Counted from the stretch's first letter, positions 17,574 to 27,589 are shown. The stretch: 64,000 bases of DNA from Enterococcus moraviensis ATCC BAA-383 (GCF_000407445.1 NZ_ASWB01000001.1:248001-312000), one strand, 5' to 3'. Program-made: numbers and translations. The notes: generated by a model from the letters alone, not told the origin.

Positions 17574-18884
17574 ATGGCAAATCCAACAATTGCAATTGTC
17601 GGGCGCCCAAATGTTGGGAAATCGACGATTTTTAACCGTATAGCTGGTGAGCGAATTTCTATAGTAGAAGATACACCAGGTGTCACCAGAGACCGTATTT
17701 ACGCCACAGGAGAGTGGTTAGGACGAGAATTTAGTATTATTGATACAGGTGGTATCGATCTAAGTGACGAGCCGTTTATGGACCAAATCAAGCACCAAGC
17801 AGAAATCGCGATTGAAGAAGCGGACGTCATCATCTTTGTTGCAAGCGGCAGAGAAGGTGTTACAGATGCAGATGAATTAGTCGCAAGAATTTTATATCGT
17901 AGTAACAAACCCGTGATTTTAGCGGTTAATAAAGTTGATAATCCTGAAATGAGAAATGACATTTACGAATTTTATTCTTTAGGTCTAGGCGATCCTTTTC
18001 CAATTTCTGGAAGCCACGGTTTAGGTATTGGGGATGTTTTAGATGAAGCAGTCAAACATTTTTCTACTGAGATCGAAGAGGAAGACGAAGATACGATCAA
18101 ATTTAGTTTGATTGGACGCCCAAATGTTGGTAAATCTTCATTGATCAACGCTATTCTTGGTGAAGAACGTGTAATTGTGTCTGAAATCGAAGGAACGACT
18201 CGTGATGCAATCGATACTCGATTTGAATCTGAAAATGGTCAAAAATTCTTGATGATCGATACAGCTGGGATGCGAAAACGCGGAAAAGTATATGAGTCAA
18301 CAGAAAAATATAGCGTGATGCGTGCGATGCGTGCGATTGAGCGTTCTGATATTGTTTTAATGGTTTTAAATGCTGAAGAAGGTATTCGCGAACAAGATAA
18401 GAAAGTCGCTGGATACGCTCATGAAGCAGGTCGTGGTATTATCATTGTAGTAAACAAATGGGATACTGTCGAAAAAGAAACAAATACGATGCGTGACTTT
18501 GAAGAAGAGATCCGTGAAGAATTTAGATATCTTGATTATGCACCGATCATCTTTGTTTCTGCGTTGACGAAACAACGGTTAAATAAATTACCAGAATTGA
18601 TTGAACTTGTCAGCATGAATCAGAATCTACGAATTCCATCTGCCTTGTTGAATGATGTGGTAATGGATGCTATCGCTATCAACCCAACACCAACAGATAA
18701 AGGGAAACGATTAAAGGTATTTTATGGCACACAAGTGGCGATAAAACCACCTACATTTGTAATTTTTGTGAATGAAGAAGAGTTAATGCATTTCTCATAT
18801 GCTCGTTTCTTGGAAAACCAAATTCGCAAAGCGTTCACTTTTGAGGGAACACCTATAAAAATCATCCCAAGAAGACGGAAATAG
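17574..18884 (+). CDS. der: GTPase Der (EngA)
   Basis: The 436-residue protein has two GTPase domains in tandem, each with GRPNVGKS (at residues 10-17 and about 180-187), DTPG/DTAG (G3) and NKVD/NKWD (G4), then a C-terminal KH-like domain. Der is an essential factor for 50S subunit assembly. RBS is AAGGAGG. In Bacillus the HU gene lies close downstream, as here, but gpsA between them is missing. Confidence 0.97.
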   Translation: MANPTIAIVGRPNVGKSTIFNRIAGERISIVEDTPGVTRDRIYATGEWLGREFSIIDTGGIDLSDEPFMDQIKHQAEIAIEEADVIIFVASGREGVTDADELVARILYRSNKPVILAVNKVDNPEMRNDIYEFYSLGLGDPFPISGSHGLGIGDVLDEAVKHFSTEIEEEDEDTIKFSLIGRPNVGKSSLINAILGEERVIVSEIEGTTRDAIDTRFESENGQKFLMIDTAGMRKRGKVYESTEKYSVMRAMRAIERSDIVLMVLNAEEGIREQDKKVAGYAHEAGRGIIIVVNKWDTVEKETNTMRDFEEEIREEFRYLDYAPIIFVSALTKQRLNKLPELIELVSMNQNLRIPSALLNDVVMDAIAINPTPTDKGKRLKVFYGTQVAIKPPTFVIFVNEEELMHFSYARFLENQIRKAFTFEGTPIKIIPRRRK

Positions 18885-19131
18885 CGCATTTTACCACACT
18901 TTTTTCAAATGCACAAATAAATTCATTGAGTTATAAAAAAAAATGATATTTTTAGAAAAAACTGGTTAAAACGCATCAAAAACCTTGCTATTACAAGCTT
19001 CCTATGATATCGTGATAACAGAATATTGATCCATTTCAATATTTGTACGTCATTTTTGGACCACTCAAAAATAAACGTAAATTAGATATCTATTAGATAT
19101 CCTATCCCTTGTGGAGGAGGTGAAATAATCC
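18885..19131 (+). other. HU gene leader with hairpins and a tandem repeat
   Basis: 247 bases without a gene. Candidate promoter TTGCTA-17-TATCGT lies around 18987-19015. Two short hairpins follow: AATATTG/CAATATT (19022-19044 region) and TTTTTG/CAAAAA (about 19053-19071). A 10-base repeat ATTAGATATC occurs twice at 19081-19101, one base apart. The strong ribosome binding site GGAGGAGGTG precedes the start codon. Confidence 0.5.
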
Positions 19132-19407
19132 ATGGCAAATAAAGCAGAATTAATCGAAAACGTTGCATCTTCAACTGGTTTAACTAAAAAAGACGCAACT
19201 GCAGCAGTGGATGCTGTATTTTCAACAATCCAAGAATCTCTTGCTAAAGGTGAAAAAGTTCAATTAATCGGTTTTGGTAACTTTGAAGTACGCGAACGTG
19301 CGGCTCGTAAAGGACGTAACCCACAAACTGGTAAAGAAATTCAAATCGCTGCAAGTAAAGTACCTGCGTTCAAACCAGGTAAAGCGTTGAAAGATGCTGT
19401 TAAATAA
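19132..19407 (+). CDS. hup: DNA-binding protein HU
   Basis: 91 residues, the normal HU length. The beta-arm region (about residues 52-75) carries the R[12 protein letters not shown] signature and the C-terminus reads [17 protein letters not shown] bends and compacts DNA as a homodimer. Codon choice is strongly biased towards a few codons, as in other abundant proteins. The single gene has a long leader and its own terminator. Confidence 0.97.
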   Translation: MANKAELIENVASSTGLTKKDATAAVDAVFSTIQESLAKGEKVQLIGFGNFEVRERAARKGRNPQTGKEIQIAASKVPAFKPGKALKDAVK

Positions 19408-19416
19408 GACAGTTCT

Positions 19417-19447
19417 TAGAACCCTTGATTAATCAAGGGTTCTTTCT
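19417..19447 (+). terminator. Rho-independent terminator of HU
   Basis: A perfect 13-base-pair hairpin (AGAACCCTTGATT/AATCAAGGGTTCT) followed by T-rich sequence. Its core is almost repeated at 19866-19900. Confidence 0.9.
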
Positions 19448-19582
19448 TTGTCTATGTATACAAAATAGTTCAGGGATATCCAATACCGTTAATTCTCAGT
19501 CAAACCAAGATGATCCAGATAGCGAAAAATACATAACTTATTTTAAATAGCTAAACAGGTTAGTGGACATAGAAATTATTTC

Positions 19583-19867
19583 GTGTATGATAAAGTTATG
19601 GAAACTCATATAGGTCTATTAACCCACATCAAGGTGTTCAAAGAAAAGCCTTATGCTATAACAGGTATGTTAATTTGGGAAAACGATATTTGTATTAATT
19701 GTGTCATCAGAAACAGACCGTTTGCCAAATATGTACTATCGCTACCGATGCACCAATATGAAATTGAGGTAAAAGGAAACTATAATAGTAGAGGACAATT
19801 TGATGTAAAACATATGCGCATCGTTAACATAGATAGCTATATCGCTTTGATAGGAACACCAGAATAA
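19583..19867 (+). CDS. Small conserved-looking protein of unknown function
   Basis: Not recognised. The 94-residue reading frame may start at 19583 or at the Met five codons later (19598); neither has a clear ribosome binding site. The sequence alternates short beta-like stretches (ITGMLIWE, CINCVIRN, QYEIEVKGNY, KHMRIVNI), which suggests a small beta barrel of the OB-fold kind; this is only an impression. It has no signal peptide or membrane segment. It lies between two nearly identical terminators, so it is a separate transcription unit. It could be non-coding, but the frame ends exactly at the downstream terminator. Confidence 0.55.
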   Translation: MYDKVMETHIGLLTHIKVFKEKPYAITGMLIWENDICINCVIRNRPFAKYVLSLPMHQYEIEVKGNYNSRGQFDVKHMRIVNIDSYIALIGTPE

Positions 19868-19900
19868 AAGAATCCTTGAATCGTCAAGGGTTCTTTTATT
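19866..19900 (+). terminator. Rho-independent terminator
   Basis: AAAAGAATCCTTGA pairs with TCAAGGGTTCTTTT; one G-U pair. The sequence closely resembles the HU terminator 450 bases upstream. Confidence 0.8.
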
Positions 19901-19907
19901 TTAATCT

Positions 19908-19942
19908 GTAAAAAAATAAGAGCCAATCTGATGGATTGGCTC
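19908..19942 (-). terminator. Reverse-strand terminator without an obvious gene
   Basis: A perfect 9-base-pair stem (19920-19928 with 19934-19942) is followed on the reverse strand by TTATTTTTTTA. No protein gene runs into it from the right, so an untranslated RNA or a lost gene is possible. Confidence 0.6.
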
Positions 19943-20307
19943 AAGGATAAAAATAATTAGCTATGTCAAAATACAAATCATAAACCTATGAACAGTGTAA
20001 CGTGCTAATTATTCAAATCAGACTAAATCACTTTGTTTCTTTAAAAAAGCAACTTGGAAGAAGTGCGCTATTTTTCTCAAAAGTTACTTTTTTGAAACAA
20101 GTTAAGTATAATGAATAACTAAGAATTTTATACCGACCAAAATTAGAATTAATCTATATAATTTGTGAATCAATCATGCTCGTTATTTAAGAAAATTAAA
20201 AGAAAGACTGTGTTTGAATGTTCTTCATTGCGTTTTGGGAAATAAAAATCATCCCTCTTTCTGTTTTATGACAACTAATGGTAAAATGTAGAAGAGGAGT
20301 GTTATCG
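19943..20307. other. 365-base spacer upstream of the aroB-like gene
   Basis: No gene is supported on either strand. A possible promoter for the next operon is a TTACTT-17-TATAAT pair in the 20084-20113 stretch. The reverse strand could encode a small RNA ending at the terminator at 19908. The ribosome binding site AGAGGAG for the next gene is at the right end. Confidence 0.4.
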
Positions 20308-21354
20308 ATGAAAGTCGTTTATAAAAAAAATCAATTGCAAACGACCATTTTTTATGGCGAAACGTTTGGATCACAGATTAAATCAGCTTCATTTGAATCG
20401 AAACATCTGTTCTTGATCACTAATCAGCGCTATTACGATTTGTTTTCAGAAAAACTCATTCAGCTTTTTGATGACAAACAAGAATTAGATTGGTATATTT
20501 GTAAGAATGACTCACATTGTAACAATATGCAAGAGTTAGAAAGTCTACTGGCATTTTTGACGGATTTTAATCAACAACAAGAGTTTCTTTTGTTAGGCGT
20601 TGGAAATGAGGGCGTGATGCAATTAACTAGCTTTTTGCATAAAACATCTGTATTAACCTCGGACTGTTGGCTTTTGCCACTATCCATCCAATCGCTCAGC
20701 AAAAGCTTGATTGCTAAAGCTCAAATACAACTAAAGAATCATCCTGTTTTGCATAGTTTAGTACTAGCAGATAAAATAGTTTATGATCATACCTTAACAA
20801 CAGATCATGGGGATGGGAAATTAGTTGATTTTCTTGTTTTCATTCGTTGTGGTTTAGTATGTAGTCACGATTTTTTACGAATGCTTTTTAAAAATTATAG
20901 TGATGCAACGCGATTGAATCAGCAGTCATTTAATGGTATGTTGGATGAGATGATACGTTATTACGAAAAAGATGCACAAGCGATTGACCAATTTGGACAA
21001 CTGTTTGAACAGGGGTTTTTAGAAACAGCGAATGGGCATTTATTATCCAGTCATATGAAACGCTTTTTAGGATGTTTACTGCAGCTGTTCTGGTCTCAAG
21101 AAGTCAATAAGTTTTCGTTTCATTACAAGAATTTTTTGATTTGGTTGATTCGCTTAGGATTTCCAGTTGATTTTCCGGAACAAATTTTAGTCAGTGATTA
21201 CGTGGAAGGCATTTTAAAATGCGTGGAGCGCGGTCAAACAGCAGCGCTTTTAAAAGAAGTAGGCCAACTTGATACCATGCAACGGCCAAAAACGGAAGAC
21301 TTATTAGCAACAGTAGAAAAATACAAAACTATTTTAAAAGAAATTAGAGGATAG
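20308..21354 (+). CDS. AroB-like protein lacking catalytic residues
   Basis: The start at 20308 follows AGAGGAG; 348 residues. Reading it beside the true AroB at 30957 shows a collinear fold: HLFLITNQRYYDLF matches the first Rossmann strand, EFLLLGVGNEGVMQLTSFL matches the [13 protein letters not shown] stretch, LLPLSIQSLSKSLI matches [13 protein letters not shown], and VDFLVFIRCGLVCSHDFLRML matches the [17 protein letters not shown] helix. Key residues are gone: the glycine-rich NAD loop, the Lys of GGKTAVN, the zinc-ligand Glu and the second His of GHTIGHALE. It should not make dehydroquinate. It is 3 bases from the TPR gene, so probably co-transcribed with TPR-reoY. Homology is my inference by eye. 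Confidence 0.65.
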   Translation: MKVVYKKNQLQTTIFYGETFGSQIKSASFESKHLFLITNQRYYDLFSEKLIQLFDDKQELDWYICKNDSHCNNMQELESLLAFLTDFNQQQEFLLLGVGNEGVMQLTSFLHKTSVLTSDCWLLPLSIQSLSKSLIAKAQIQLKNHPVLHSLVLADKIVYDHTLTTDHGDGKLVDFLVFIRCGLVCSHDFLRMLFKNYSDATRLNQQSFNGMLDEMIRYYEKDAQAIDQFGQLFEQGFLETANGHLLSSHMKRFLGCLLQLFWSQEVNKFSFHYKNFLIWLIRLGFPVDFPEQILVSDYVEGILKCVERGQTAALLKEVGQLDTMQRPKTEDLLATVEKYKTILKEIRG

Positions 21355-21357
21355 AAT

Positions 21358-22617
21358 ATGACAACATATAGTGAAAAAATGCTACAAGCACTACACGAAG
21401 AAGATTTAGCACAAGCACAATTAATGCTAGCAGAAGCAATCAGAAAAGATGATGCTGACACACTTGCTGATTTAGGAGAAGAATTATTATCACTTGGCTT
21501 TTTAGAAGAGGCTAAAGTCATTTTTGACCATTTATTTACGGTCTTTCCTGATGCTGATGGGTTGAATATTCCATTAGCAGAGATTGCGATTGAAAATAAT
21601 TTGATTGATGATGCCTTTGTTTATTTAGAAAAGGTTGGCAAAGATAGCGATAGTTATGTCCAGAGCTTACTTGTAACTGCAGACTTATATCAAGTAATCG
21701 GAATCCCCGAAGTCAGTGAAGCAAAATTAAAAGAAGCACAACAACTGATGCCAGATGAACCATTGATATTATTTGCCTTAGGTGAATTGTACTTTTCAAA
21801 CGGCCAGTTTCATGAGGCCTCAACAGCATACCTAAAATTGCTTGAAGACCAAGTGACAGAAATCTCTGGTGTTTCTATCAATGAACGTTTAGGAAGTAGT
21901 CACAGCATGTCGGGTGAGTTCGAGGATGCTATCCCGTTTTTAGAAAATGCTTTAGAAGAAGGTCAGACAGATGATCGTCTATTCCAATTGGCGTTTACTT
22001 ATTTACAGCTACATGAAAACCAAAAAGCAATTGCTCTATTGCAGCAACTAAGAGCTTTGAATCCCCATTATCAATCGTTGTATTTGTCTTTAGGTGAAGC
22101 ATTACAAGAAGAAGAACAACTTGAAGAAGCACGTATCGTTTTAGCCGAAGGGATCAAAGAAAATCCATTCCAAGTTGATTTATATCAATTAGCATCCGAA
22201 AATGCTTACAGATTACATGATACAGAAAAAGCAGAGTCACTGTTGAAGCAGGCGTTAGAACTTGGTGAAAAAACAGATGAAACAAGACTGACATTGAGCA
22301 ATTTATATTTAAATGAACATCGCTTTGATGAAGTGATTGACGTTGTACAAAAAATGGAAGAACAAGGTCACCCTTATGGTGAATGGAATTTGGCGCATGC
22401 ATACAATGAATTAGAAGAGTTTGATTTAGCTAAAGTCCATTATGAGCAAGCGTACCAAGAGCTCTCTCATGAACCAGAATTTTTAAAGGAATATGCCGTC
22501 TTTTTACGCGAAGAAGGGCAATTAGAGAAAGCAAAAGAATTATTGCAACACTATCTACATCACGAACCTGGAGACAATGAAGCACAGTCTTTATTAGAGG
22601 ATATTGAAGAAAGATAG
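21358..22617 (+). CDS. Tetratricopeptide-repeat protein (YpiA-like)
   Basis: The 419-residue cytoplasmic protein is built from roughly eleven TPR helix pairs, for example [20 protein letters not shown] and [21 protein letters not shown]. It has no signal peptide. TPRs mediate protein contacts. In Bacillus the TPR gene ypiA directly precedes ypiB, as here with reoY, and the pair may work together in protein turnover control. The RBS AGAGG lies inside the end of the upstream gene, so translation is closely linked. Confidence 0.85.
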   Translation: MTTYSEKMLQALHEEDLAQAQLMLAEAIRKDDADTLADLGEELLSLGFLEEAKVIFDHLFTVFPDADGLNIPLAEIAIENNLIDDAFVYLEKVGKDSDSYVQSLLVTADLYQVIGIPEVSEAKLKEAQQLMPDEPLILFALGELYFSNGQFHEASTAYLKLLEDQVTEISGVSINERLGSSHSMSGEFEDAIPFLENALEEGQTDDRLFQLAFTYLQLHENQKAIALLQQLRALNPHYQSLYLSLGEALQEEEQLEEARIVLAEGIKENPFQVDLYQLASENAYRLHDTEKAESLLKQALELGEKTDETRLTLSNLYLNEHRFDEVIDVVQKMEEQGHPYGEWNLAHAYNELEEFDLAKVHYEQAYQELSHEPEFLKEYAVFLREEGQLEKAKELLQHYLHHEPGDNEAQSLLEDIEER

Positions 22618-22625
22618 GTGATCAT

Positions 22626-23162
22626 ATGTTTGTCAATGTTGCAGAAAAAAAAGAGTTTTTACTTTGGCTAGTCAATAATATTTCATTCAGCCAGCGAGAA
22701 GTTTTGTGGATTTTAAACTATTTGATTAATCATGAAGCAATCTTAAATAACGTACATTTCATTGAACAGGCGGATAAAGCAGTTCGTGGACTTAAAGTTA
22801 CCTCAAAAGAAATTGAGGATGAGCCTATTCGCTTATTTTTATCAGGGAAAGAATTTACAGATACCGATCAAATTTTTCATGAGATACGTATGAATTGGAA
22901 AGAGGCGCTTTATGTAGAATGTGTCTTCGATGGGTCATGGCAAAATGGGCAATACCTATCAATTTTAGAGGATAATCCCTATGCACGCTGGAATGAACAA
23001 GTAAGTGAAGAAGTTGTTGAAACTATTAACGCATTCTTTGCACATGAGGAAAAACAAGCCAAGCTAAATCTGTTGTATGATCAAATTGATTTAGCTTTAG
23101 AAGATAATAATTATGACGCTTTTTTAGAATTAACTGATGAATTGAATCGTTTAAAAAACTAG
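22626..23162 (+). CDS. reoY: ReoY/YpiB (UPF0302) family protein
   Basis: The 178-residue protein has the UPF0302 domain (about 5-110; note [25 protein letters not shown]) and the small C-terminal IDEAL-type tail ([30 protein letters not shown]). In Listeria monocytogenes ReoY, with ReoM, controls ClpCP-dependent breakdown of MurA and thus peptidoglycan synthesis. The same is expected here but not shown. The gene starts 9 bases after the TPR gene. Confidence 0.88.
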   Translation: MFVNVAEKKEFLLWLVNNISFSQREVLWILNYLINHEAILNNVHFIEQADKAVRGLKVTSKEIEDEPIRLFLSGKEFTDTDQIFHEIRMNWKEALYVECVFDGSWQNGQYLSILEDNPYARWNEQVSEEVVETINAFFAHEEKQAKLNLLYDQIDLALEDNNYDAFLELTDELNRLKN

Positions 23163-23206
23163 AAAAAAGGAAAGATAGAATGAGCATTTTCTATCTTTCC
23201 TTTTTT
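23163..23206. terminator. Bidirectional terminator
   Basis: AAAAAAGGAAAGATAGAA pairs with the mirrored arm ending CTTTCCTTTTTT. It serves reoY and the convergent YitT-family gene. Confidence 0.88.
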
Positions 23207-23212
23207 ATGTTA

Positions 23213-24106
23213 TTAATTTAGTTGTTTTTTTCTTTTGAAGAGCATTTTTGAAGGTCTGGCATAGGTAAATCCTTCACCGATTGCTTCGTGGACGTTGAGT
23301 ACTGAGATGAACGCTTTTGCATCTAACTCATGGACGATTCGCTTGATTTCAATGATTTCACTAGGGCTGACCACCACATAAAGGACTTTTTTATCCACTT
23401 GGGAATAGCCCCCTTGACCATCGAGATAGGTAACACCACGCTCTAATAATGCCATGATTACTTCACCAATATCTTCTGAATGATCGGAAATCACTAAAAT
23501 CCCTTTCGCTGCATAGGCGCCATCTAAGACAGAATCAACAACTTTACTGAAAACAAATGAAACGATCAAAGTATACATCATCCGTTTAACATCAATATAA
23601 GTAAGAGATAAAAGCAGTACCAATATATCAAAAATAAGTAATGATCGTCCCATGCTGATGCCATAATTTTTTTCCAAGATTCGGGCAATTACATCTGTTC
23701 CACCAGTTGTTCCACCTACGCGATAAACTAGCCCACTGCCAATACCAGCAGCAAGTCCAGCTAATAAAGAGGCGATCAATAAATCGTGATCTAAGTTAAT
23801 GTCAATTGGGAATCGCTGCCATAACCATAAAAAGACGGATAAAGAGACCGTTCCTAAAATTGTATAATAAAATGAGTGCTTCCCTAAAACTTTTCCGCCA
23901 ATCAAAATCAACGGGATATTGATAACCAATGTTGAATAGGCCGGATCTATGTAATAAAGTGCTCGTAAAATCAATGTAATCCCAGTTACGCCACCTTCAG
24001 CTAGATCATTTGCAATATTAAAGGTTACTAAACCAAACCCATAAAGGCATGTCCCAACTAGTATCAGCAAAACATCTTTAACATAAAATTTTTTTTCTTC
24101 AATCAT
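23213..24106 (-). CDS. YitT family membrane protein
   Basis: The start at 24106 follows TTTAGGAG; the longer reading upstream has no site. The 297-residue protein has five to six transmembrane segments in the first 200 residues, including GGVTGITLIL and GGTTGGTDVIARIL, which are the repeated glycine-rich motifs of the family. The C-terminal DUF2179 domain follows (about 210-285). Transport substrate is unknown. In Bacillus a YitT gene (ypjC) sits in the same place before the MazG-like gene, but on the same strand. Confidence 0.88.
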   Translation of the reverse strand: MIEEKKFYVKDVLLILVGTCLYGFGLVTFNIANDLAEGGVTGITLILRALYYIDPAYSTLVINIPLILIGGKVLGKHSFYYTILGTVSLSVFLWLWQRFPIDINLDHDLLIASLLAGLAAGIGSGLVYRVGGTTGGTDVIARILEKNYGISMGRSLLIFDILVLLLSLTYIDVKRMMYTLIVSFVFSKVVDSVLDGAYAAKGILVISDHSEDIGEVIMALLERGVTYLDGQGGYSQVDKKVLYVVVSPSEIIEIKRIVHELDAKAFISVLNVHEAIGEGFTYARPSKMLFKRKKQLN

Positions 24107-24267
24107 CTTTTTCACTCCTAAACCAAATTGGGTCGATATCACATACCTTCATATCCAAGAACCCCTGTCCAGTACTCACTTTATCATTCTCAATATAAAA
24201 CAACAAGTAGAAGCTTTTCAGATGGCGTAGTTTTTGATAAGATGTGTAGTAGAGAGGTTGGGGTAAA

Positions 24268-24615
24268 ATGACAGACACGAATCAATCGTTACAGTCTATG
24301 CAAAAAGAAGTAGACATGTATATTCAACAATTTAAAGCGGGTTATTTTTCTCCATTAAGCCAAATGGCACGATTAACAGAAGAAGTTGGAGAGTTAGCAA
24401 GGGAAATCAATCATTATTATGGTGAGAAACCCAAGAAGATGGATGAAAAGCCAAAAACAGTTTCGGAAGAATTAGGTGATGTATTGTTTGTGACAATGAT
24501 CATGGCAAATTCATTAGATATAGACTTAACAGAAGCATTTCAAAAAAATATGGAAAAATTCAATCAACGGGATAAATATCGTTTTGAACGAAAGGATGGA
24601 CGAACAAATGATTAA
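24268..24615 (+). CDS. MazG-like nucleotide pyrophosphohydrolase (YpjD-like)
   Basis: 115 residues with the MazG metal-binding motif E-E-V-G-E-L plus E-E-L-G-D-V-L-F (about residues 38-45 and 72-79). Such proteins split nucleoside triphosphates or related pyrophosphates as house-cleaning enzymes; the substrate is not visible. It is the first gene of an operon with dapB, cca and a thioesterase and overlaps dapB by 8 bases. Confidence 0.88.
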   Translation: MTDTNQSLQSMQKEVDMYIQQFKAGYFSPLSQMARLTEEVGELAREINHYYGEKPKKMDEKPKTVSEELGDVLFVTMIMANSLDIDLTEAFQKNMEKFNQRDKYRFERKDGRTND

Positions 24616-25396
24616 AATTTTAGTCGCAGGTTTCAAAGGAAAGATGGGTGCTACAGCAACTAAAATGGTTTTGGATCACAAAGGATTTGAATTGGTTGGT
24701 GTATTAGATCCTTTTGAAGACAAAAAGAATCTCAACGAATTAACGGAGTATCCAACAATAGATGTACCAATATTTAAAACGAAAGAAGACGTTCTTTCTG
24801 TTCAGCCAGATGTTTGGATCGACTTTACCATTCCAAAAGTAGCTTACGAAAATACACGTTTTGCAATAGAACACAAAATCGCGCCAGTTGTTGGAACAAC
24901 TGGTTTAACAGAAGAACAATTAGGTGAACTGATCGAGCGTTCAGAAACGTTGAAAGTTGGTGGATTGATTGCGCCAAACTTTGCTGTTGGCGCAGTATTG
25001 ATGATGCAGTTTGCACAAAAAGCAGCTGAATACTTTCCAGACGTTGAAATAATTGAGTTGCATCATGATAATAAATTGGATGCTCCAAGCGGCACGGCTA
25101 TCAAAACAGCTGAAATGATGAGTGCAGTGCGTGCGAAAAAAAATCAAGGTCATCCAGAAGAAAAAGAATTGATTCAAGGTGCACGTGGTGCGGATTTTGA
25201 TGGGATGAAAATCCACAGTGTACGTTTACCAGGCATGATAGCACATCAGCAAGTTCAATTTGGCGGTGTTGGAGAAGGGTTGACGATCAGGCATGATTCC
25301 TATGACCGCAGTTCATTTATGACTGGTGTGGCATTAGGGTGTGAAAAAGTAGTTCACTTAGACAAATTAGTGTATGGTTTGGAAAATCTATTATGA
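24608..25396 (+). CDS. dapB: 4-hydroxy-tetrahydrodipicolinate reductase
   Basis: Start at 24608, preceded by AAAGGATGGA; the 262-residue length is normal for DapB. It reduces the dihydrodipicolinate precursor of lysine and diaminopimelate with NAD(P)H. Motifs: N-terminal [10 protein letters not shown] nucleotide loop, [17 protein letters not shown], and [15 protein letters not shown] with the catalytic His and Lys. It is the only lysine-pathway gene in the window. Confidence 0.96.
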   Translation: MIKILVAGFKGKMGATATKMVLDHKGFELVGVLDPFEDKKNLNELTEYPTIDVPIFKTKEDVLSVQPDVWIDFTIPKVAYENTRFAIEHKIAPVVGTTGLTEEQLGELIERSETLKVGGLIAPNFAVGAVLMMQFAQKAAEYFPDVEIIELHHDNKLDAPSGTAIKTAEMMSAVRAKKNQGHPEEKELIQGARGADFDGMKIHSVRLPGMIAHQQVQFGGVGEGLTIRHDSYDRSSFMTGVALGCEKVVHLDKLVYGLENLL

Positions 25397-26604
25397 AACT
25401 AGAAATAGTACCAGATGAATTTACTCAAGCGGCTAGTGTGCTAAAAGAGATTCAAGCACATGGATTTGAAGCTTATTTTGTCGGCGGAAGTGTTCGTGAC
25501 GCTTTATTAAATCAGCCGATTCATGATGTGGATATTGCAACGAGTGCTTATCCAGAAGAAATCAAACAAATTTTCCATCGAACGATCGATGTTGGTATCG
25601 ATCATGGAACTGTGCTCGTTTTGATTGGTGATGAACAATATGAGATCACGACCTTTAGAACAGAATCAACATACCAAGATTTTAGAAGACCTGACACCGT
25701 AACGTTTGTGCGATCATTGAAAGAAGATTTAAAACGTCGAGATTTTACCATCAATGCCTTGGCGATGGACGTGACTGGTGAAATCATTGATTTATTTGAT
25801 GGAATGAATGATTTGAACCAACAAATCATTCGTGCTGTCGGAAATCCTAAAGAACGGTTTCACGAAGACGCATTACGAATGATGCGCGGCTTGCGGTTTG
25901 CTAGTCAGCTTGATTTTACGATTGAACCCAAAACGCTAACGGCTATTCAGGAATTTCATCCATTGTTAGGAAAAATTTCAGTAGAAAGAATCGCTGTTGA
26001 GTTCATTAAACTTTTATTAGGAAAAAATCGACGAGCAGCTTTAATACCATTTATAGAAACAGAGTGCTATCAATACTGTCCTGGTTTACGTAATTTTGGT
26101 GAGGCATTGTTGAATTTTTCGGATTTACCTAATAAACAGATTGAAACGGAAAACCAGGCTTGGGCTTTATTCATGCATACAATGGGACTGAAAGAAAATG
26201 AAGTTCGAAGTTTTTTAAAGGTTTGGAAGCAGTCTAACCAGACGATTCATCATGTACAATTACTGATTTATGGGTTAAATAAACGACTTCAAGCCGACTG
26301 GGAAGTGATGGATTTATTCAATTTAGGGTTGGATGCTGTACTATCAGTAGAAAATCTATTGTATTATTACGGGCAAAAGAGTAAACTTGAAGAAGCAAAA
26401 GAACGCTATTTAAATTTGCAGATCCATGATAGAAAGCAACTTGCAATTACGGGGAATGATTTACTAGCTTATTTTGCTAAAAGTCCAGGAAAATGGTTAG
26501 GGGATATGATCGTAACGCTTGAAACGGCTGTTGTAAATGGTCAAATCGCAAATGACAAATCACTGTTGATTGCTTACGCACAAGATATAATCGATAAGGA
26601 GTGA
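25393..26604 (+). CDS. cca: CCA-adding tRNA nucleotidyltransferase
   Basis: 403 residues. The nucleotidyltransferase head contains GGSVRD and the catalytic DVDIATSA; motif B is [10 protein letters not shown] and motif C-D runs through [13 protein letters not shown]. It adds or repairs the CCA end of tRNA. The start overlaps the dapB stop by four bases (ATGA). Bacterial class II enzyme. Confidence 0.96.
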   Translation: MKLEIVPDEFTQAASVLKEIQAHGFEAYFVGGSVRDALLNQPIHDVDIATSAYPEEIKQIFHRTIDVGIDHGTVLVLIGDEQYEITTFRTESTYQDFRRPDTVTFVRSLKEDLKRRDFTINALAMDVTGEIIDLFDGMNDLNQQIIRAVGNPKERFHEDALRMMRGLRFASQLDFTIEPKTLTAIQEFHPLLGKISVERIAVEFIKLLLGKNRRAALIPFIETECYQYCPGLRNFGEALLNFSDLPNKQIETENQAWALFMHTMGLKENEVRSFLKVWKQSNQTIHHVQLLIYGLNKRLQADWEVMDLFNLGLDAVLSVENLLYYYGQKSKLEEAKERYLNLQIHDRKQLAITGNDLLAYFAKSPGKWLGDMIVTLETAVVNGQIANDKSLLIAYAQDIIDKE

Positions 26605-26609
26605 AAGCC

Positions 26610-26981
26610 GTGGAAGAATTTTTGAAAGAGTTTGTTGTTGGTTCAAAAGATACTGCTGAAGAAATTGGTTCTGGCGACTTGGCTGTATTAGCTACACCTG
26701 TGATGATTGCTATGGTAGAGAATACAGCAAAAGAGTATCTACATAAGGAATTAGCACTAGAGGAAACAAGTGTAGGGACTATTATCAATGCGAAACATTT
26801 ACGTCCGTCTAAAGTTGGGGCAAAGATCATTGTGAAAGTAAAAGTGGATTCTCAAGAAAAAACAAAAATCAATTTTTCTTTTGAAGCATTTGATGATGAA
26901 CAACTCGTAGCTACTGGAACCCATCAGAGAGCTGTTATCTTAACAGACGTTTTTTTAGATAAATTAGCTAATCCTAAGTAA
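26610..26981 (+). CDS. FlK-like hotdog thioesterase
   Basis: GTG start at 26610, eight bases after AAGGAG; a GTG nine bases earlier touches that site and is less likely. The 123-residue single hotdog domain resembles fluoroacetyl-CoA thioesterase-like proteins (SGDLAVLATPVMIAMVENTA, then SVGTIINAKHL and GTHQRAVI). It probably hydrolyses an acyl-CoA; the substrate is unknown. Last gene of the mazG-dapB-cca operon. Confidence 0.82.
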   Translation: MEEFLKEFVVGSKDTAEEIGSGDLAVLATPVMIAMVENTAKEYLHKELALEETSVGTIINAKHLRPSKVGAKIIVKVKVDSQEKTKINFSFEAFDDEQLVATGTHQRAVILTDVFLDKLANPK

Positions 26982-27063
26982 TGAAGCTAATGGTGTGACC
27001 TGAGATGAAAGTTATGCTAAACTTAAATTTGTAGTAATTATTTTAGATAAGGAGACTTATATT

Positions 27064-27516
27064 ATGAGTAGAGAAATGACAGGATTGAAATTTTATTTTA
27101 GAAATGGTGAAACTTGGACAATCGGACGCCGTTTTATCGGAGACCTATGGATCAAACAAATCACAACAAGCTTCGGTCGTATTCACGGAAGCGAATTTAT
27201 GGAAATCCATCCATGTGAAGGATTCAAAATCGAAATCTTCCAAGAAGGCGACCACGTTCAAACACACGATATCAACCTTGGTGGTCTTGAATTAGGAATG
27301 TTTGCCCGTGCTTTAAAATATGAAGACATCGAACGTATGGAAATTTTATACAAAACTGGTACACCAGATCTTGTTTACTTCCCATACAAAGACAAAACTG
27401 ACGAAGGTTTAGATAATGTATACCAATCTACTAAAGTCAGTGAAAAAACAAAAAGCTTATATATCGTAATCGATCCAAAACAAACGGTTGACGATGTATA
27501 TGGTGAAGAGCTTTAA
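27064..27516 (+). CDS. Conserved protein of unknown function, codon-biased
   Basis: Not recognised. 150 residues, no signal peptide or membrane helix. It is rich in aromatic and charged residues with short beta-like stretches (GLKFYFRNGETWTIGR, KIEIFQEGDHV, SLYIVIDPK). Codon choice is strongly towards the codons used in HU and the S1 protein (TTC, AAC, GAA, CGT), which suggests abundant expression. RBS is AAGGAG at a good distance. It has its own terminator. A TATGCT at 27011-27016 might be the -10. Confidence 0.75.
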   Translation: MSREMTGLKFYFRNGETWTIGRRFIGDLWIKQITTSFGRIHGSEFMEIHPCEGFKIEIFQEGDHVQTHDINLGGLELGMFARALKYEDIERMEILYKTGTPDLVYFPYKDKTDEGLDNVYQSTKVSEKTKSLYIVIDPKQTVDDVYGEEL

Positions 27517-27528
27517 TAGAACTGATTT

Positions 27529-27567
27529 AACCGTAGAACTCTTACTAAAAGATTCTACGGTTTTTTA
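27529..27567 (+). terminator. Rho-independent terminator
   Basis: AACCGTAGAA pairs with TTCTACGGTT, followed by TTTTATT. Confidence 0.9.
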
Positions 27568-27589
27568 TTCATATTAGGAGGGATAATAA

